From: Neorhizobium tomejilense
Lineage (GTDB): Bacteria; Pseudomonadota; Alphaproteobacteria; Rhizobiales; Rhizobiaceae
Direction of reading: 5' to 3'
DNA: 64,000 nucleotides
Assembly (NCBI GenBank): GCA_002968845.1
Contig: PVBG01000002.1
Coordinates: forward strand, 419,436 to 483,435
The notes beneath the pieces were generated by a model. That model did not search any database. It was given only the letters and a program-made list of their open reading frames with translations, and had not been told where the DNA came from. Position numbers and translations under genes: made by a program. The first letter of the stretch is position 1; every line of letters starts with the position of its first letter. Below are positions 45,274 through 55,130 of this stretch, in pieces.

Positions 45274-45426
45274 TCAATCCTCCTTCAGAGGGATCCGGGC
45301 GGCCTCGTCTGCAGAGGCTTTCGCGCCGGGGCGCAAGGTGAAGACGAGAACGCCGAGGAAGAACAGGGTCATGGCAAGCAGACCCCAGCTATCGGCGAAG
45401 TGGCGCATGGCCGTGTAGAATTCCAT
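45274..45426 (-). CDS. fixQ: cbb3 oxidase small subunit FixQ (CcoQ)
   Basis: 50 residues: MEFYTAMRHFADSWGLLAMT leads into a single membrane span, then a short polar tail ending IPLKED. Size and place between fixO and fixP are those of CcoQ, which stabilises the oxidase. Its 3' end contains the ribosome site for fixP. Confidence 0.93.
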   Translation of the reverse strand: MEFYTAMRHFADSWGLLAMTLFFLGVLVFTLRPGAKASADEAARIPLKED

Positions 45427-45438
45427 GAGCTTGTTCCT

Positions 45439-46170
45439 TCAGCGGTAACCGGCAGCGTCGTCATAGGTCGAGAAATCGACCAGCGTGCCGAGCATCTGCA
45501 GATAGGCGACCAGCGCATCCATCTCCGTGAGGCTCTGGGCATTGCCGTCGAAATCGCCGACCTTGGCCTTGGGATAGCGGGCGAGCAGGCCGGACGTGTC
45601 GGCGTTCGGATCGGCCTGGGCCGAAAGATCCGCCTTGGCGCTCGCTATCATTTCGTCCGAATAGGGGACGCCGACCGCGCGGTTCGCCTTCAACTCCATG
45701 GAAACGTCGGTGATCTTGAGCGGCGTCTCCTTGAGGAAGGCGTAGCTCGGCATCACCGATTCCGGCACGACGTCGCGCGGTTCGATCAGGTGCTGGACGT
45801 GCCATTCGTTCGAGTAGCGGTCGCCAACGCGGGCGAGATCGGGGCCTGTGCGCTTCGATCCCCACTGGAACGGATGGTCGTACATGGATTCAGCCGCCAG
45901 GCTGTAGTGACCGTAGCGCTCCACCTCGTCGCGGAAGGGGCGGATCATCTGGCTATGGCAGACATAACAGCCTTCGCGGATGTAGATGTCGCGCCCGGCA
46001 AGCTCGAGCGGCGAATAGGGCCGCATGCCTTCCACCTTCTCGATGGTGTTTTCGAGATAGAAGAGCGGTGCGATTTCCACGATACCGCCGATCGAGACGA
46101 CGAGCAGCGAACCGACCAGAAGCAGGGTCGCATTACGTTCGATGTAGTGATGTTTGTCGAGAATGGACAT
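45439..46170 (-). CDS. fixO: cbb3 oxidase monoheme subunit FixO (CcoO)
   Basis: 243 residues with an N-terminal membrane anchor ([21 protein letters not shown]), heme-c site CYVCH and the conserved [18 protein letters not shown] next to it. It is the membrane-bound monoheme cytochrome of cbb3 oxidase. 12 bases separate it from fixQ. Confidence 0.95.
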   Translation of the reverse strand: MSILDKHHYIERNATLLLVGSLLVVSIGGIVEIAPLFYLENTIEKVEGMRPYSPLELAGRDIYIREGCYVCHSQMIRPFRDEVERYGHYSLAAESMYDHPFQWGSKRTGPDLARVGDRYSNEWHVQHLIEPRDVVPESVMPSYAFLKETPLKITDVSMELKANRAVGVPYSDEMIASAKADLSAQADPNADTSGLLARYPKAKVGDFDGNAQSLTEMDALVAYLQMLGTLVDFSTYDDAAGYR

Positions 46171-46184
46171 GAGTGGTTCCCTCC

Positions 46185-47810
46185 TTATTCGGCCGGCTGG
46201 AGAGCGGCGGGGGAAGCACCACCCCGAACCCGCTCCTGCCGTTGGTAACCGAGGATGGTCATGGTGACGTTGAAGGCCATGATGAGCCCGCCGGCGAGGT
46301 ACATGGCGCCACCAACCGCACGCAGCAGGTAGTAGGGGAACATGGCCGCGACCGTTTCCGCGAAGGAATAGACGAGGAAGCCCTGGCTATCGTATTCGCG
46401 CCACATCAGGCCCTGCTGGACGCCCGCAACCCACATGACGGCGGCGTAGACGACGATGCCGAGGGTGGCGAGCCAGAAGTGCCAGTTGACCAGATCGAGA
46501 CTGTAGAGCCGCTCGCGGTTCCATAGCTTGGGCGTCATGTAGTAGATGGCGCCGAAGGAGATCATGCCGACCCAGCCGAGCGCACCGGAATGCACGTGGC
46601 CGATCGTCCAGTCCGTATAGTGGCTGAGCGAGTTGACGGCCTTGATCGACATCATCGGGCCTTCGAAGGTCGACATGCCATAGAAGGCGATGGCGATGAT
46701 CATCATGCGGACGATCGGATCGGTGCGGATCTTGTCCCAGGCGCCCGAGAGCGTCATCAGGCCGTTGATCATGCCGCCCCAGGAGGGCATCCAGAGCATG
46801 ATCGAAAAGACCATGCCGAGCGTCTGGGCCCAGTCGGGCAGCGCCGTATAGTGCAGGTGATGCGGGCCGGCCCAGATATAGAGGAAGATCAGCGCCCAGA
46901 AGTGGATGATCGACAGCCGGTAGGAATAGACCGGGCGATTGACCTGCTTCGGCACGAAATAATACATCATTCCGAGGAAGCCTGCGGTCAGGAAGAAACC
47001 GACGGCGTTATGTCCGTACCACCACTGGGTCAGCGCATCCTGGACACCCGAGAAGGCCGAATAGCTCTTCACGCCGAGGAAGGAGACCGGGACCGCCAGG
47101 TTGTTCACCACGTGCAGCATGGCGATGGTTACGATGAAGGCGAGATAGAACCAGTTGGCCACATAGATATGCGGCTCCTTGCGCTTCAGGATCGTACCGA
47201 GGAAAACGGCGAGATAGGCGACCCAGACGACGGTCAGGAAGAGGTCCACATACCATTCCGGCTCGGCATATTCGCGCGACTGCGTGATGCCGAGCAGATA
47301 GCCGGTCGCCGCCATGACGATGAAAAGCTGATAACCCCAGAACACGTACCAGGCGAGATTGCCGCCGAAAAGGCGGGCGCGACAGGTGCGCTGAACCACA
47401 TAAAACGACGTGGTGATCAGTGCATTGCCGCCGAAGGCGAAGACGACACCCGATGTGTGCAGCGGCCGCAGGCGGCCGAAATTGAACCAGGGTTCGATGT
47501 TCAGGTCCGGAAAGGCAAGCTGGAGTGCGATGACGACGCCGACCAGGAAACCGACGACGCCCCAGAAAACCGTGGCGATGGTGCCGTATTTGACCACCTC
47601 GTCGAAATATTCGGATTTTGACGGCAGGCATATAGCGGGCGCCTGCGGCGCGAAGGAGATCCTGCGCATCAAGACGGTCGTGCTGATCAGCAGCACGAAG
47701 AAAAGGACCCACATATGGGCTGCAAACAGGCTGTCATGGGTGTAGGCGGCCGCGAGCAACGCCAGGAAGGTGCCGATCGACAGCCAGAGTGTTTCTGAGA
47801 CGTAATTCAT
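46185..47810 (-). CDS. fixN: cbb3 oxidase catalytic subunit FixN (CcoN)
   Basis: 541 residues from the ATG at 47810; a GTG at 47825 is in frame. Twelve-span heme-copper oxidase subunit I of the C-type, with histidines in [36 protein letters not shown] and [13 protein letters not shown] for the low-spin heme, the binuclear centre and CuB. It reduces oxygen to water with very high oxygen affinity. A FixK box lies about 85 bases upstream of the start. Confidence 0.96.
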   Translation of the reverse strand: MNYVSETLWLSIGTFLALLAAAYTHDSLFAAHMWVLFFVLLISTTVLMRRISFAPQAPAICLPSKSEYFDEVVKYGTIATVFWGVVGFLVGVVIALQLAFPDLNIEPWFNFGRLRPLHTSGVVFAFGGNALITTSFYVVQRTCRARLFGGNLAWYVFWGYQLFIVMAATGYLLGITQSREYAEPEWYVDLFLTVVWVAYLAVFLGTILKRKEPHIYVANWFYLAFIVTIAMLHVVNNLAVPVSFLGVKSYSAFSGVQDALTQWWYGHNAVGFFLTAGFLGMMYYFVPKQVNRPVYSYRLSIIHFWALIFLYIWAGPHHLHYTALPDWAQTLGMVFSIMLWMPSWGGMINGLMTLSGAWDKIRTDPIVRMMIIAIAFYGMSTFEGPMMSIKAVNSLSHYTDWTIGHVHSGALGWVGMISFGAIYYMTPKLWNRERLYSLDLVNWHFWLATLGIVVYAAVMWVAGVQQGLMWREYDSQGFLVYSFAETVAAMFPYYLLRAVGGAMYLAGGLIMAFNVTMTILGYQRQERVRGGASPAALQPAE

Positions 47811-47893
47811 GGTCTTTGGCCTCACAGCGCAAATACGCTGCCGGTTGAAGGATTGTGACCATGATGTGCTGACATACGGACCGCTTCGGGGGT

Positions 47894-47907
47894 TTGACTT
47901 GCATCAA
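47894..47907. promoter_or_regulatory. FixK/Fnr box upstream of fixN
   Basis: TTGAC-TTGC-ATCAA (on the gene strand TTGAT-GCAA-GTCAA) matches the TTGAT-N4-ATCAA consensus at nine of ten positions. Its centre is about 90 bases before the fixN ATG, leaving room for a typical class II activator site at about -41. Confidence 0.85.
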
Positions 47908-47946
47908 CGCCCCCGGCAAACGGCCCGTTCGTGTTCTATTTCGGGT

Positions 47947-49005
47947 TCAGTTTTCCGGATCGAGGATGCAGCACTGCTCCGGCAGCGGCGTGAGCACCGC
48001 CCGGGCACCGGCATCCAACGGGTCGGAAAGCGGGCCGTTCGCAGTGATTTCGCCCGCGGCCGTTTCGCATTTGTACTGGTAGGCGCGGCCGAGATAGGTG
48101 CGCGTCCCGAGGACTGCCGGGATGCCTTCGCCCTCGCGGCGGACCGCAAGCCCGTCGGCGCGGCAGGCCAGAATGAAATCGTCCTTGATCGGGCCAAACA
48201 GATCCTGGGAAAGGTGAAGCCGCGTGCCGCCGGTCGCCTCGGCGGTAACGATTGCCGACTGGCGGTCGACGACCTTCATGCGGATCAGGTTCTCGAACCC
48301 GACGAAGCGGGCAACGAAGGCGCTGGCCGGCTTCTGGTAGAGCACTTCCGGCGTATCGAGCTGCAGGATACGGCCGGCATTCATGATCGCGACGCGGTCG
48401 GAGATCGAAAACGCCTCTTCCTGATCGTGGGTGACGTAGAGCGAGGTCGTGCCGTTGGCGCGCTGCAGCTGGCGAATCTCGACGCGCATGTCGATCCTGA
48501 GCTTGGCATCGAGGTTGGAGAGCGGCTCGTCGAACATCAGGAGCGGCGGCTCGATGACGAGAGCGCGGGCAAGCGCGACGCGCTGTTTCTGGCCGCCGGA
48601 CAGCGCTGCCGGCAGGCGGTCGGCGAGCGGTGCAAGGCCGACGCGTTCCAGCATCGCCATCGCCCGCTTCGTGCGGTCCGGCTTGGCGAGGCCACGCTGC
48701 TTCAGGCCGAAGGCGACATTGTCGAGCACGGTCAGGTGCGGGAAAAGCGCATAGTTCTGGAAGACGAGACCGATATTGCGGGCATGGGCCGGCAGCGTCG
48801 TCAGATCGCGGTTGCCGAGCCTGATCCGGCCGCTGGTCGGCTGCAGGAAGCCCGCCACCAGGCGCAGCGTCGTCGTCTTGCCGCAGCCGCTGGAGCCGAG
48901 CAGCGACACCAGTTCGCCGGCCGCAACGGAGATCGACAGGTCTTTCAGAACCTGCGTGGTTCCGTAATGGGCGGAGAGGCTTTCGATGGTCAGGGATACG
49001 GTCAA
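47947..49005 (-). CDS. ABC transporter ATP-binding protein (PotA/FbpC type)
   Basis: 352 residues with Walker A GSSGCGKTT, signature [15 protein letters not shown], Walker B LLMFDEPLSNLD, H-loop YVTHDQEEAF and a C-terminal TOBE-type regulatory domain with Cys pairs near the end (EQCCILD). Last gene of an importer operon (binding protein, two permeases, ATPase). The fixNOQP promoter region follows directly. Confidence 0.93.
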   Translation of the reverse strand: MTVSLTIESLSAHYGTTQVLKDLSISVAAGELVSLLGSSGCGKTTTLRLVAGFLQPTSGRIRLGNRDLTTLPAHARNIGLVFQNYALFPHLTVLDNVAFGLKQRGLAKPDRTKRAMAMLERVGLAPLADRLPAALSGGQKQRVALARALVIEPPLLMFDEPLSNLDAKLRIDMRVEIRQLQRANGTTSLYVTHDQEEAFSISDRVAIMNAGRILQLDTPEVLYQKPASAFVARFVGFENLIRMKVVDRQSAIVTAEATGGTRLHLSQDLFGPIKDDFILACRADGLAVRREGEGIPAVLGTRTYLGRAYQYKCETAAGEITANGPLSDPLDAGARAVLTPLPEQCCILDPEN

Positions 49006-49011
49006 GGGAAC

Positions 49012-49800
49012 CTACTTGGTGAGGAATGTGAGGCCGAGCGTCGCTTCGACGATCGCCATGACGCCGACGGTCACCAGCATCAGGAGCACGGAAACGGAAG
49101 CGATCGTCGGGTCGAAGAACTGCTCCATATGCGCGAGAATCTGGATCGGCAGCGTCGAGATGCCCGGGCCGGTCAGGAAGACCGACACCGACACGTCGTT
49201 GATGGAGGTGATGAAGGCGAGGATAAAGGCGGCGATGACGCCAGCGCGGATGTTTGGCAGCACCACGGTCATGAAGGTTTTGAGCGGCGGGCAGCCGAGG
49301 CTTCTCGCGGCCTCCTCGATCGAGAAATCGAATGAGGCGAGGCTGGCGCCGACGACACGCACCGAATAGGGCAGGATCAGCAGAGCATGGCCGACAACGA
49401 GGCTGATGAAGACCGGCAGGCCGAGGCCTATCGTGATCGACTTCAGGAGCGCGAAGCCGAAGACGATTTCCGGCACCAGGATCGGCAGCACGAACAGCGT
49501 CGAGAGCCAGCGGGGCAGCTCGACCCGATAGCGATTGAGCGCGTAAGCGGCCGGAATGCCGATCAGCAGCGACAGGCCGGTGCCGAGAAGCGCCACCTGC
49601 AGGCTGGTGATCGCCGTGCGGCGGAAGGCTTCCATCTGGAAGATGTTGGCGAACCAGCGCAGCGTCAGCCCCTGCGGCGGGAAGGTGAGGAATGTCGTGT
49701 CGCTGAGGGCCGAGCCGACGATGATTACCAGCGGCGCGAGCAGGAAGAAGAAGACGAGAATGGCGAAAGCGCCGAGAAGGGGGTGAATACGCGTCGCCAT
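49012..49800 (-). CDS. ABC transporter permease (PotC type)
   Basis: 262 residues with six spans and the EAA loop DFSIEEAARSLGCPPLKTFM. It overlaps the upstream permease by one base (TGATG) and is seven bases before the ATPase gene. Spermidine/putrescine-iron class permease. Confidence 0.92.
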   Translation of the reverse strand: MATRIHPLLGAFAILVFFFLLAPLVIIVGSALSDTTFLTFPPQGLTLRWFANIFQMEAFRRTAITSLQVALLGTGLSLLIGIPAAYALNRYRVELPRWLSTLFVLPILVPEIVFGFALLKSITIGLGLPVFISLVVGHALLILPYSVRVVGASLASFDFSIEEAARSLGCPPLKTFMTVVLPNIRAGVIAAFILAFITSINDVSVSVFLTGPGISTLPIQILAHMEQFFDPTIASVSVLLMLVTVGVMAIVEATLGLTFLTK

Positions 49801-50624
49801 CAGACCGCCATCGGGTTGAGACGGCGTGCCATGCGGCTCATGATGAGCACGACGCCGATGGTTATGACCACCATGATCGCGGCGATCGTCGAAGCGCCGA
49901 CCCAGTCGAAGGTCACCATGGCGCGCTGGTAGAGGAAGGTGCCCATCATCATCTGCTTTTCGCCGCCGAGGAGCTGGGGGGTCGCATAGGAGGTAAAACT
50001 GCCGGTAAAGACCAGCACCGCGCCGACAATCAGGCCGGGGGCTGCAAGCGGCAGGATGACCTGCAGGAAGGTCGGGACCGGCCTTGCGCCGAGCGAGGCG
50101 GCGGCCTCGATCAGGTCACGCGGGATCCCCTCCAGCACCCCGACCAGCGTCAGGATCATCAGCGGCACGAAGAGATAGACCATCGCGACGATGACGGAGC
50201 CTTGAGTGTAGAGCATCGACAGGGGCTCGCCGATCAGCCCGACCGACATCAGGGCATTGTTGATGATGCCGTTCTTGCCGAGGATGATCAGCCAGGCGAA
50301 GGAGCGGACGACGACGCCGGTCAGCAACGGAAAGACCGCGGCGACGATCATGATGCTCTTCAGGCGTCCCGGCATCTGGGCGATGACATATGCGGTGATG
50401 AAGCCGACCACGAGCGCGATGCCCGTGGTGATCAGGGCGACCTGGAGGGTTCGGTAGAGGACGGCCATGCGAAAGCCGCTCTTGAAGAAGGCCGTGTAGG
50501 TGGAAAACGGACCGGCCGCCTCGCCGAACGTGGTGGCGATGGTCAGCATGACGGGGATGACCAGAAGCAGGACGACGGCGATCGTCGCCGGCATCGTCAA
50601 ACCCCATCTGGCAAGCTTGTTCAT
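49800..50624 (-). CDS. ABC transporter permease (PotB type)
   Basis: 274 residues with six spans and the EAA loop RDLIEAAASLGARPVPTFL. A 90-base gap with a strong hairpin separates it from the binding-protein gene. It pairs with the following permease. Confidence 0.92.
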   Translation of the reverse strand: MNKLARWGLTMPATIAVVLLLVIPVMLTIATTFGEAAGPFSTYTAFFKSGFRMAVLYRTLQVALITTGIALVVGFITAYVIAQMPGRLKSIMIVAAVFPLLTGVVVRSFAWLIILGKNGIINNALMSVGLIGEPLSMLYTQGSVIVAMVYLFVPLMILTLVGVLEGIPRDLIEAAASLGARPVPTFLQVILPLAAPGLIVGAVLVFTGSFTSYATPQLLGGEKQMMMGTFLYQRAMVTFDWVGASTIAAIMVVITIGVVLIMSRMARRLNPMAV

Positions 50625-50645
50625 CGACAGTCTTTCTCAAAGGCA

Positions 50646-50672
50646 GGAGCGCCGCGTTGATGGCGGCGCTCC
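50646..50672 (-). terminator. Strong intercistronic hairpin after the binding-protein gene
   Basis: GGAGCGCCGC and GCGGCGCTCC form a perfect ten-base stem with a seven-base loop, 43 bases after the binding-protein stop. No T-run follows. Such hairpins protect the 3' end of abundant binding-protein mRNA or give partial termination before the permeases. Confidence 0.65.
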
Positions 50673-50714
50673 GTTCTCAATGCAAACATATCACCAGTCA
50701 GGCGACGTCCGGGA

Positions 50715-51755
50715 TTACTTGCCGAAAACTTCGTTCCAGCGGTCGATCCAGTCGGTCTTGGCCGCGTTCATCTTGGCGTAGTCGATGCGGGCCAGGCTGG
50801 AAACCTGATCGGCGCCGTAGGTCCAGATCTTCGCCTGGTCCGGGGTGAGCTGGACCTTGGTGGAGATCGGCGCATCGACGCCCTGCTCGGCTTCCTTCTG
50901 CTGCACGTCCTTCGACAGGATGAAGTTGATGAACTGGTGGGCCAGTTCGACGTTTGTCGAACCCTTCGGGATGTTGACCGTGTTCAGCGTGGCAATATCG
51001 CCGTCCTTGAGCTTCGCCCAGGTCATGGTCTTCACCGCAGCCTGCATCGAGGCGAGCGTGAAATCCTGGCCGATTGCGACGCGCACTTCGCCGGTCGAGA
51101 TCAGGTTCACCAGTTCAGAACCGGTATTGTAGTTCTTGACCACGTTCGGCTTCAGGGCTTCGACGGCTTCGAACGCCTTGTCGGTGCCGGTATAGGGATC
51201 GACGCCGGCATGTTTGCCGGCCTGCACGACGACCATCGGGCCGGCCGTGGTGGTGATGCCCGGAAGCGAAACCGAGCCCTTCAGGTCCGGACGCCACAGA
51301 TCGCTCCAGGAGGTGATCGGAGGATTGACCTTGGCCGAGTCGTAAACGAGGCCGATACGGCCGATCGTATAGGCCGGGCCGTATTTGCCCTGCGGCGCAC
51401 GGCCGAGTTCGTAGATCTCGGAGAGGTTCGGGATCTTCGCCGGGTCGACCGGCTGGAACAGGCCCTGCTCGATGCCGAGCTGCGAAAAGCTGTCGGTCAG
51501 GTAGATGACATCGACGCCCTTGCCGTCACGCAGCTTCAGCTTGTTGAGGCGGTCGGCATTGTTGCCGGTTTCGAAAACGATGTCGCAGCCGCAGATCTTC
51601 TTGAACGGATCGATGATGTTGGCGGTCATCTTCTCGCCGTTATAGCCCCACCACGAGATGGTGAGCGTCTTCGACTGGGCGCTTGCCGTTGCTGTGCCGC
51701 CGAGCGTCGCCAGGAGAGCAAGAGTTGCCAATTGGGTGAAACGAGTGGCCTTCAT
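50715..51755 (-). CDS. ABC transporter substrate-binding protein (PotD type)
   Basis: 346 residues from the ATG at 51755 (AAAGGA upstream). Signal peptide ends TASAQS. The binding domain opens ISWWGYNGEKMTANIIDPFK, and VDVIYLTDSF, GRIGLVYDSAKV and GEVRVAIGQD are family segments. Polyamine-type family, but substrates in this family vary. Its divergent neighbour is an adenine-deaminase-family enzyme, so a purine or related nitrogen compound is a possible solute. Confidence 0.9.
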   Translation of the reverse strand: MKATRFTQLATLALLATLGGTATASAQSKTLTISWWGYNGEKMTANIIDPFKKICGCDIVFETGNNADRLNKLKLRDGKGVDVIYLTDSFSQLGIEQGLFQPVDPAKIPNLSEIYELGRAPQGKYGPAYTIGRIGLVYDSAKVNPPITSWSDLWRPDLKGSVSLPGITTTAGPMVVVQAGKHAGVDPYTGTDKAFEAVEALKPNVVKNYNTGSELVNLISTGEVRVAIGQDFTLASMQAAVKTMTWAKLKDGDIATLNTVNIPKGSTNVELAHQFINFILSKDVQQKEAEQGVDAPISTKVQLTPDQAKIWTYGADQVSSLARIDYAKMNAAKTDWIDRWNEVFGK

Positions 51756-51858
51756 GAGGCGGGTCCTTTGCGAAAGCGGCGTTGATGCTCCCCTGGGGCA
51801 GGCACCCCCGGGAATTGGGGGCGATACTATTTTTTGAACGGTCCCGCCGCAAGCCCAA

Positions 51859-51887
51859 TTATTAGGCATAGACCCCTAGAGAGACAA
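51859..51887 (-). promoter_or_regulatory. Candidate sigma-70 promoter of the PotD-type operon
   Basis: On the minus strand TTGTCT (51882-51887) and TAATAA (51859-51864) are 17 bases apart, about 100 bases before the ATG. Two GC-rich hairpins lie in the leader between about 51785 and 51830 (CCCCC...GGGGG and CCCC-A-GGGG), so an attenuation role is possible. Confidence 0.5.
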
Positions 51888-52026
51888 ATTTCTTTAGGCT
51901 TGAACCATCCTATACCGGAGGTTGATTTCCAGCCTTAGGCGATAGCCGATGCACGGTTTGCGATGGTTTACACGTCCGGGCATCGTCTTTAGGGTCCGGC
52001 GATCAGAACCGACAGGCATTCCTCCG

Positions 52027-53901
52027 ATGACAGTTTCCGCGCGCCTCCCCGACGACCTGCTGATCAACGCGGCCGACGAAGTCCGCATCCGCCAGGACCT
52101 GGTACTGACGGCACTCGGCAAACGGCCCGCGGACCGGCTGCTGAGGGTTGGCAGACTGCTCGACGTCCACAGCAGGACGTGGCTCGATGACCAGGAGATC
52201 GTCATCAAGGGACGGCGGATCGCCTATGTGGGGCCGGCGGGCAGTTTTGCAGGCGAGGTGGGGGAACGTAGCCACGAGCCCGATCTCTCGGCTGTTCCGG
52301 GTTTCGGCGAGGCGCACAAGCATATCGAGAGCTCGCACCTGACGCCGGAATGGGAAGCGGCTCTCGTCATGCCGCACGGGGTCACCTGGACCTGCGAGGC
52401 AAGCCACGAATTCTCGAACGTCAACGGTGCCCGCAACCTGGAATTCTGGCTGGAAGCCCGCCGCCGCGGCTCGCCGATGAAGATCTTTCCGCTGCCGGGC
52501 TCGGCCGTGCCGCCGACGGCCTATGAATGGGGCGGCGGCTATTTCGGTTATGACGAGCAGAAGCAGTTCATGAGCGAAAGCCTGATGGTCGCTGGCCTCG
52601 ACGAGGTCATGGACTGGCCATCGATCTCCGATCCCTCAAATCCCTCCTACGACCGGCTCTGGGGCATGATCGGCGCGACCTTCGAGCAGCGCGGCGTGGT
52701 CGAGGGCCATGGTGCGGGCCTGCGCGACCTGGCCTCGATCAACGCGTTTGCCGCCGCGGGCCTTGCCTCCGATCACGAAGGCTGGTTCCTGGAGGAGATC
52801 TGGCAGAAGCTGCAGCACGGGCTGTTCATCGAGCTTCGGCCGCATTCGCTGCCGGAAGTGATCAAGGGGCTCATCGAAAAGAATCTCGCCGACTGGTCCC
52901 AGGTGGCTTTCGTCACCGACGACCGCAGCGCCTCCGACACGCTGAAGATGGGCGCGACGGACTACAATGTCCGCCTTGCGATCGAGAACGGCCTTTCGCC
53001 GGAAATCGCCATCCAGTGCGTGACGCTCAACCCGGCGCGGCACATGCGGCTGACGCCTTGGGTCGGGTCGATCGCACCCGGCCGTTTTGCGGATATTGTG
53101 CTGCTCGACGACGTCGAAAAGCTGTCGATCGCCAAGGTCTGGGCGGATGGCGGGCCGGTGTCGGAAGGCAGGACGTTTACCGGCGCGCGGCCAGAGATAG
53201 ATTGGCCGGAATGGGCGACCAAGACGGTGAAGATCGACCGGCAGGTGACCGCCGCCGATTTCCGCATCGAGGCGCCGGCGGATCGCGCCACGGCGAATGC
53301 CGCCCTGCTGCGGCCCTTCCACTGGTCGGACGAATTCATCACCATGGAACTGCCGGTCAGGGATGGCGCCGTCCAGCGCGACCATGACCGCAACGTCACG
53401 AAATTCTCGATCGTCGACCGGTTTTCCGGCGAGGCGAAAGTGTCGAAAATGTTCTGGCTCGGCACCGGGCCGCGCACGCCGGATACGGCGCTGGGCTCGA
53501 CGCTCGGGCATGACAAGCACAATATCTGGGTGGTCAGCTCCTCGGACGAGGCGATGGCAATGGTGGCCAATGCGCTCGCCGAACAGCAGGGCGGCTGGGT
53601 TCTCGTCTCCGGCGGCAAGGTGGTCGCCCGCGTCCATTACGAAGTCGGCGGGCTGATGACGGCGCGCTCGGCCGCGGAACTCGATGCGGAAATGCAGGCG
53701 CTCTACAAGGCCGGCGAAACGATCGACTGGATGTACGAGCCGACCTTCTCGCCGCGCTGGTGGCCGGGCTTCCCGGAGCGGCTGTCGTTTGCGACGCTGA
53801 CCTGTTCGCCCTGGCGCTGGGTGCTGGTGGCGCCATCGGAGCGGGCGCCGCAGGGATTCGTCAACGTGCTCACCGGCGAAACGCATCCGGTCGTCTGGTA
53901 G
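52027..53901 (+). CDS. Adenine deaminase family protein (Ade-like)
   Basis: 624 residues from the ATG at 52027. The amidohydrolase core has the Ade signature in altered form: VPGFGEAHKHIESSHLTPEW, where typical enzymes have D-A-H-x-H-I-E-S-S. VTDDRSASDTL holds the late metal-site Asp, and NPARHMRL with GSIAPGRFADIVLLDD is the conserved end of the barrel. The C-terminal Ade domain follows (SSDEAMAMVANALAEQQGG). Adenine deaminase turns adenine into hypoxanthine; the changed first motif (E-A-H-K-H) makes another substrate possible. Divergent from the ABC importer. Confidence 0.85.
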   Translation: MTVSARLPDDLLINAADEVRIRQDLVLTALGKRPADRLLRVGRLLDVHSRTWLDDQEIVIKGRRIAYVGPAGSFAGEVGERSHEPDLSAVPGFGEAHKHIESSHLTPEWEAALVMPHGVTWTCEASHEFSNVNGARNLEFWLEARRRGSPMKIFPLPGSAVPPTAYEWGGGYFGYDEQKQFMSESLMVAGLDEVMDWPSISDPSNPSYDRLWGMIGATFEQRGVVEGHGAGLRDLASINAFAAAGLASDHEGWFLEEIWQKLQHGLFIELRPHSLPEVIKGLIEKNLADWSQVAFVTDDRSASDTLKMGATDYNVRLAIENGLSPEIAIQCVTLNPARHMRLTPWVGSIAPGRFADIVLLDDVEKLSIAKVWADGGPVSEGRTFTGARPEIDWPEWATKTVKIDRQVTAADFRIEAPADRATANAALLRPFHWSDEFITMELPVRDGAVQRDHDRNVTKFSIVDRFSGEAKVSKMFWLGTGPRTPDTALGSTLGHDKHNIWVVSSSDEAMAMVANALAEQQGGWVLVSGGKVVARVHYEVGGLMTARSAAELDAEMQALYKAGETIDWMYEPTFSPRWWPGFPERLSFATLTCSPWRWVLVAPSERAPQGFVNVLTGETHPVVW

Positions 53902-54022
53902 GGCCGCTCTCGTCAGCGTGACTTGATGAGACCCGGTTGATTTGCCAAAAACGCGGGGATCGATTTCAGGCGTCACCGATCCTCCCTCCTCGGCGCCAAC
54001 GATCGCGCAAAGGAACTCAATC

Positions 54023-55126
54023 ATGGCCCAGCCTGCTCTCTTTTCTCCGATCCGCGTCCGCAATCTCGAACTCTCGAACCGCATCGTCATTGCGCCCATG
54101 TGCCAATATTCGGCCGAGGACGGCTGCATGACCGACTGGCACCTCATCCACCTCGGCCAGCTCGCGCTTTCCGGCGCAGCGCTTCTGACGATCGAGGCGA
54201 CAGGAGTAACCCCGGAGGGGCGCATCACCTATGCGGATGTCGGGCTCTACGACGACGCCACCGAGAAGGCGATGGGCCGCACGATCGACAGCATCCGCAA
54301 ATGGTCGGACATGCCGATCTCGGTGCAGCTCGCGCATGCCGGCCGCAAGGCTTCGACCGACAAGCCCTGGTTCGGCGGCAGCCAGATCGCGCCGGACCAA
54401 CCGAACGGCTGGCAGACCCAATCGGCTTCGGCGATCCCCTTCAATCCGAAATACGTGGCCCCCGTCGCGCTCGACAGGCAAGGCCTGAACAAGGTGCGCG
54501 ACGCGTTTGCGGCTTCCGCCGTACGGGCGGCAAGGATCGGCCTCGATGCGATCCAGATCCACGCAGCGCATGGCTACCTGCTGCACCAGTTCCTGTCGCC
54601 GCTCTCCAACCAGCGGACCGACGAATATGGCGGTTCGCTGGAAAACCGCATGCGCTTTCCGCTCGAAGTTTTCGATGCCGTGCGCCAGGCCTTCCCGTCC
54701 GACAAGGCGGTTACCGTGCGCGTTTCGGCGACCGACTGGGTCGACGGCGGCCTCGACATCGACCAGACTATCGCGTTTGCCCAGATGCTGGACGAAAAAG
54801 GTTGCGACGCGATCCACGTGTCGAGCGGCGGGCTGCATATCGAACAGAAAATCCCGCTCGGCCCGAACTATCAGGTGCCCTTGGCGCGCGCCGTCAAGGC
54901 CGTGGTGAAGATGCCGGTCGTGGCGGTCGGCCTGATCACCGAACCGACGCAGGCGGAAGCGATCGTTTCGACCGGCGACGCGGATATCGTCGCGATCGCC
55001 CGCGCGGTCCTTTATGATCCGCGCTGGCCGTGGCATGCGGCAGCGGAACTCGGTGCCCAGGTGAAGCCGGCACCGCAATATCTCCGCTGCCAGCCTTCGC
55101 AGCTCAGGAACCTGTTTACCTCCTGA
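54023..55126 (+). CDS. Old Yellow Enzyme-type NADH:flavin oxidoreductase (YqjM class)
   Basis: 367 residues from the ATG at 54023 (AAAGGA upstream). FMN barrel starting FSPIRVRNLELSNRIVIAPM with the YqjM-class Cys in APMCQYS; His pair in IQIHAAHGYLLHQF; RTDEYGGSLENRMRF; and PVVAVGLITEP near the phosphate site. It reduces C=C bonds of unsaturated carbonyls with NAD(P)H. Alone downstream of the Ade-like gene. Confidence 0.93.
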   Translation: MAQPALFSPIRVRNLELSNRIVIAPMCQYSAEDGCMTDWHLIHLGQLALSGAALLTIEATGVTPEGRITYADVGLYDDATEKAMGRTIDSIRKWSDMPISVQLAHAGRKASTDKPWFGGSQIAPDQPNGWQTQSASAIPFNPKYVAPVALDRQGLNKVRDAFAASAVRAARIGLDAIQIHAAHGYLLHQFLSPLSNQRTDEYGGSLENRMRFPLEVFDAVRQAFPSDKAVTVRVSATDWVDGGLDIDQTIAFAQMLDEKGCDAIHVSSGGLHIEQKIPLGPNYQVPLARAVKAVVKMPVVAVGLITEPTQAEAIVSTGDADIVAIARAVLYDPRWPWHAAAELGAQVKPAPQYLRCQPSQLRNLFTS

Positions 55127-55130
55127 GGGT

